Source: Pseudanabaena biceps (lineage in GTDB: Bacteria > Cyanobacteriota > Cyanobacteriia > Pseudanabaenales > Pseudanabaenaceae). From it: a stretch of 64,000 bases of DNA. The stretch is taken from assembly GCA_013361095.1 (NCBI GenBank), contig JAATWA010000001.1:1776501-1840500 (forward strand), given 5' to 3'. Position numbers and translations under genes: made by a program. The notes beneath the pieces are model-generated. The model searched no databases and was not told where the DNA came from. It worked only from the letters and a program-made list of their open reading frames with translations. Positions 63,777 to 64,000 of the stretch are shown one piece after another; the stretch's first letter is position 1, and each line of letters begins with the position of its first letter.

Positions 63777-64000
63777 GAGGCGAAGGTTAAGCGATTGTTT
63801 AGGGTGAGCAATTTAAATCTGCAATTACATATTGTTCAAATGTTATGCAGATGCAGGACAACATAGCGAAATTTAAACAGCGTTAAGTCAATATTCCAAT
63901 AGATATAGCTCTCTCCAGAGATGCTCTTACCTATTCCTAAAGTAAATCGCCCTAGCTTTTAGCTTGCTTTTTGTGAAGTTTAGGAGATTTACAGATTTGC
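63777..64000. other. Upstream region of the RNase II-like gene
   Basis: An AT-rich leader and promoter region at the window edge with no supported gene and none of the local hairpins. Confidence 0.5.

Overview
The window looks like chromosomal DNA of a cyanobacterium. The octamer GCGATCGC (HIP1) recurs throughout. Several families are typical of cyanobacteria: the Npun_F0813-like protein, DUF2301, DUF3352, a DUF7219-like small protein, an EGY-type site-2 protease relative, GUN4 and Pepco domains, and bilin-type GAF kinases. The many GC-cored intergenic palindromes and the AT-leaning gene body fit a Pseudanabaena-like organism, but the genus is an inference.

Layout. 1-2540: 3'-truncated dnaB carrying a full 423-residue intein. 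2.8-6.5 kb: a degenerate site-2 protease relative and two cyanobacterial hypotheticals. 6.6-10.5 kb: sugar transferase, holA, aroB and infC. 10.6-16.6 kb: a lipoprotein, DUF2301 plus methyltransferase pair, isoaspartyl peptidase, renalase-like oxidoreductase, clpS and a GST. 16.9-18.3 kb: a UmuD-like protease followed by a protein with Rad52-like sequence features. 18.6-25.9 kb: TrpD2-like protein, ald, a MASE1 hybrid kinase, LON-domain protein, PH-domain protein and argG, with an SRP RNA gene (ffs) just upstream of argG. 26.3-33.8 kb: DUF7219-like protein, glnQ-like ATPase, a beta-helix secreted protein, then pipY-sepF-proC-purM. 34.1-38.5 kb: a 1450-residue hybrid kinase. 38.7-49.2 kb: nfu, bioD, an FHA-PrsW fusion, a recent IS1-family insertion with an 8-bp target duplication, an AI-2E exporter family protein, livF, dnaA, pdxA, rplI and a FecR lipoprotein. 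49.5-64 kb: a second large hybrid kinase, a DHH phosphoesterase, rdgB, DUF3352, an HPt/Pepco pair, a ClC channel and an RNase II-like protein.

Working together. Replication and translation housekeeping genes (dnaB, holA, dnaA, infC, rplI, ffs) are scattered among biosynthetic genes (aroB, argG, proC, purM, bioD, pdxA, ald). Signalling is rich: three hybrid histidine kinases, two of which carry GAF domains with both cysteines expected of DXCF cyanobacteriochromes, plus a free HPt protein that could receive phosphate from them.

Most notable points. (1) The two halves of a GUN4 tetrapyrrole-binding domain appear to lie on two adjacent cotranscribed genes, one fused to Pepco and the other to HPt. 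(2) The RNase II/R-like protein lacks all four catalytic aspartates. (3) Almost every intergenic gap holds a long perfect hairpin whose arms differ from copy to copy. (4) A second, MITE-like family sits directly upstream of gene starts in all five copies seen. (5) A third palindrome family is present in four copies, mostly at gene 3' ends.
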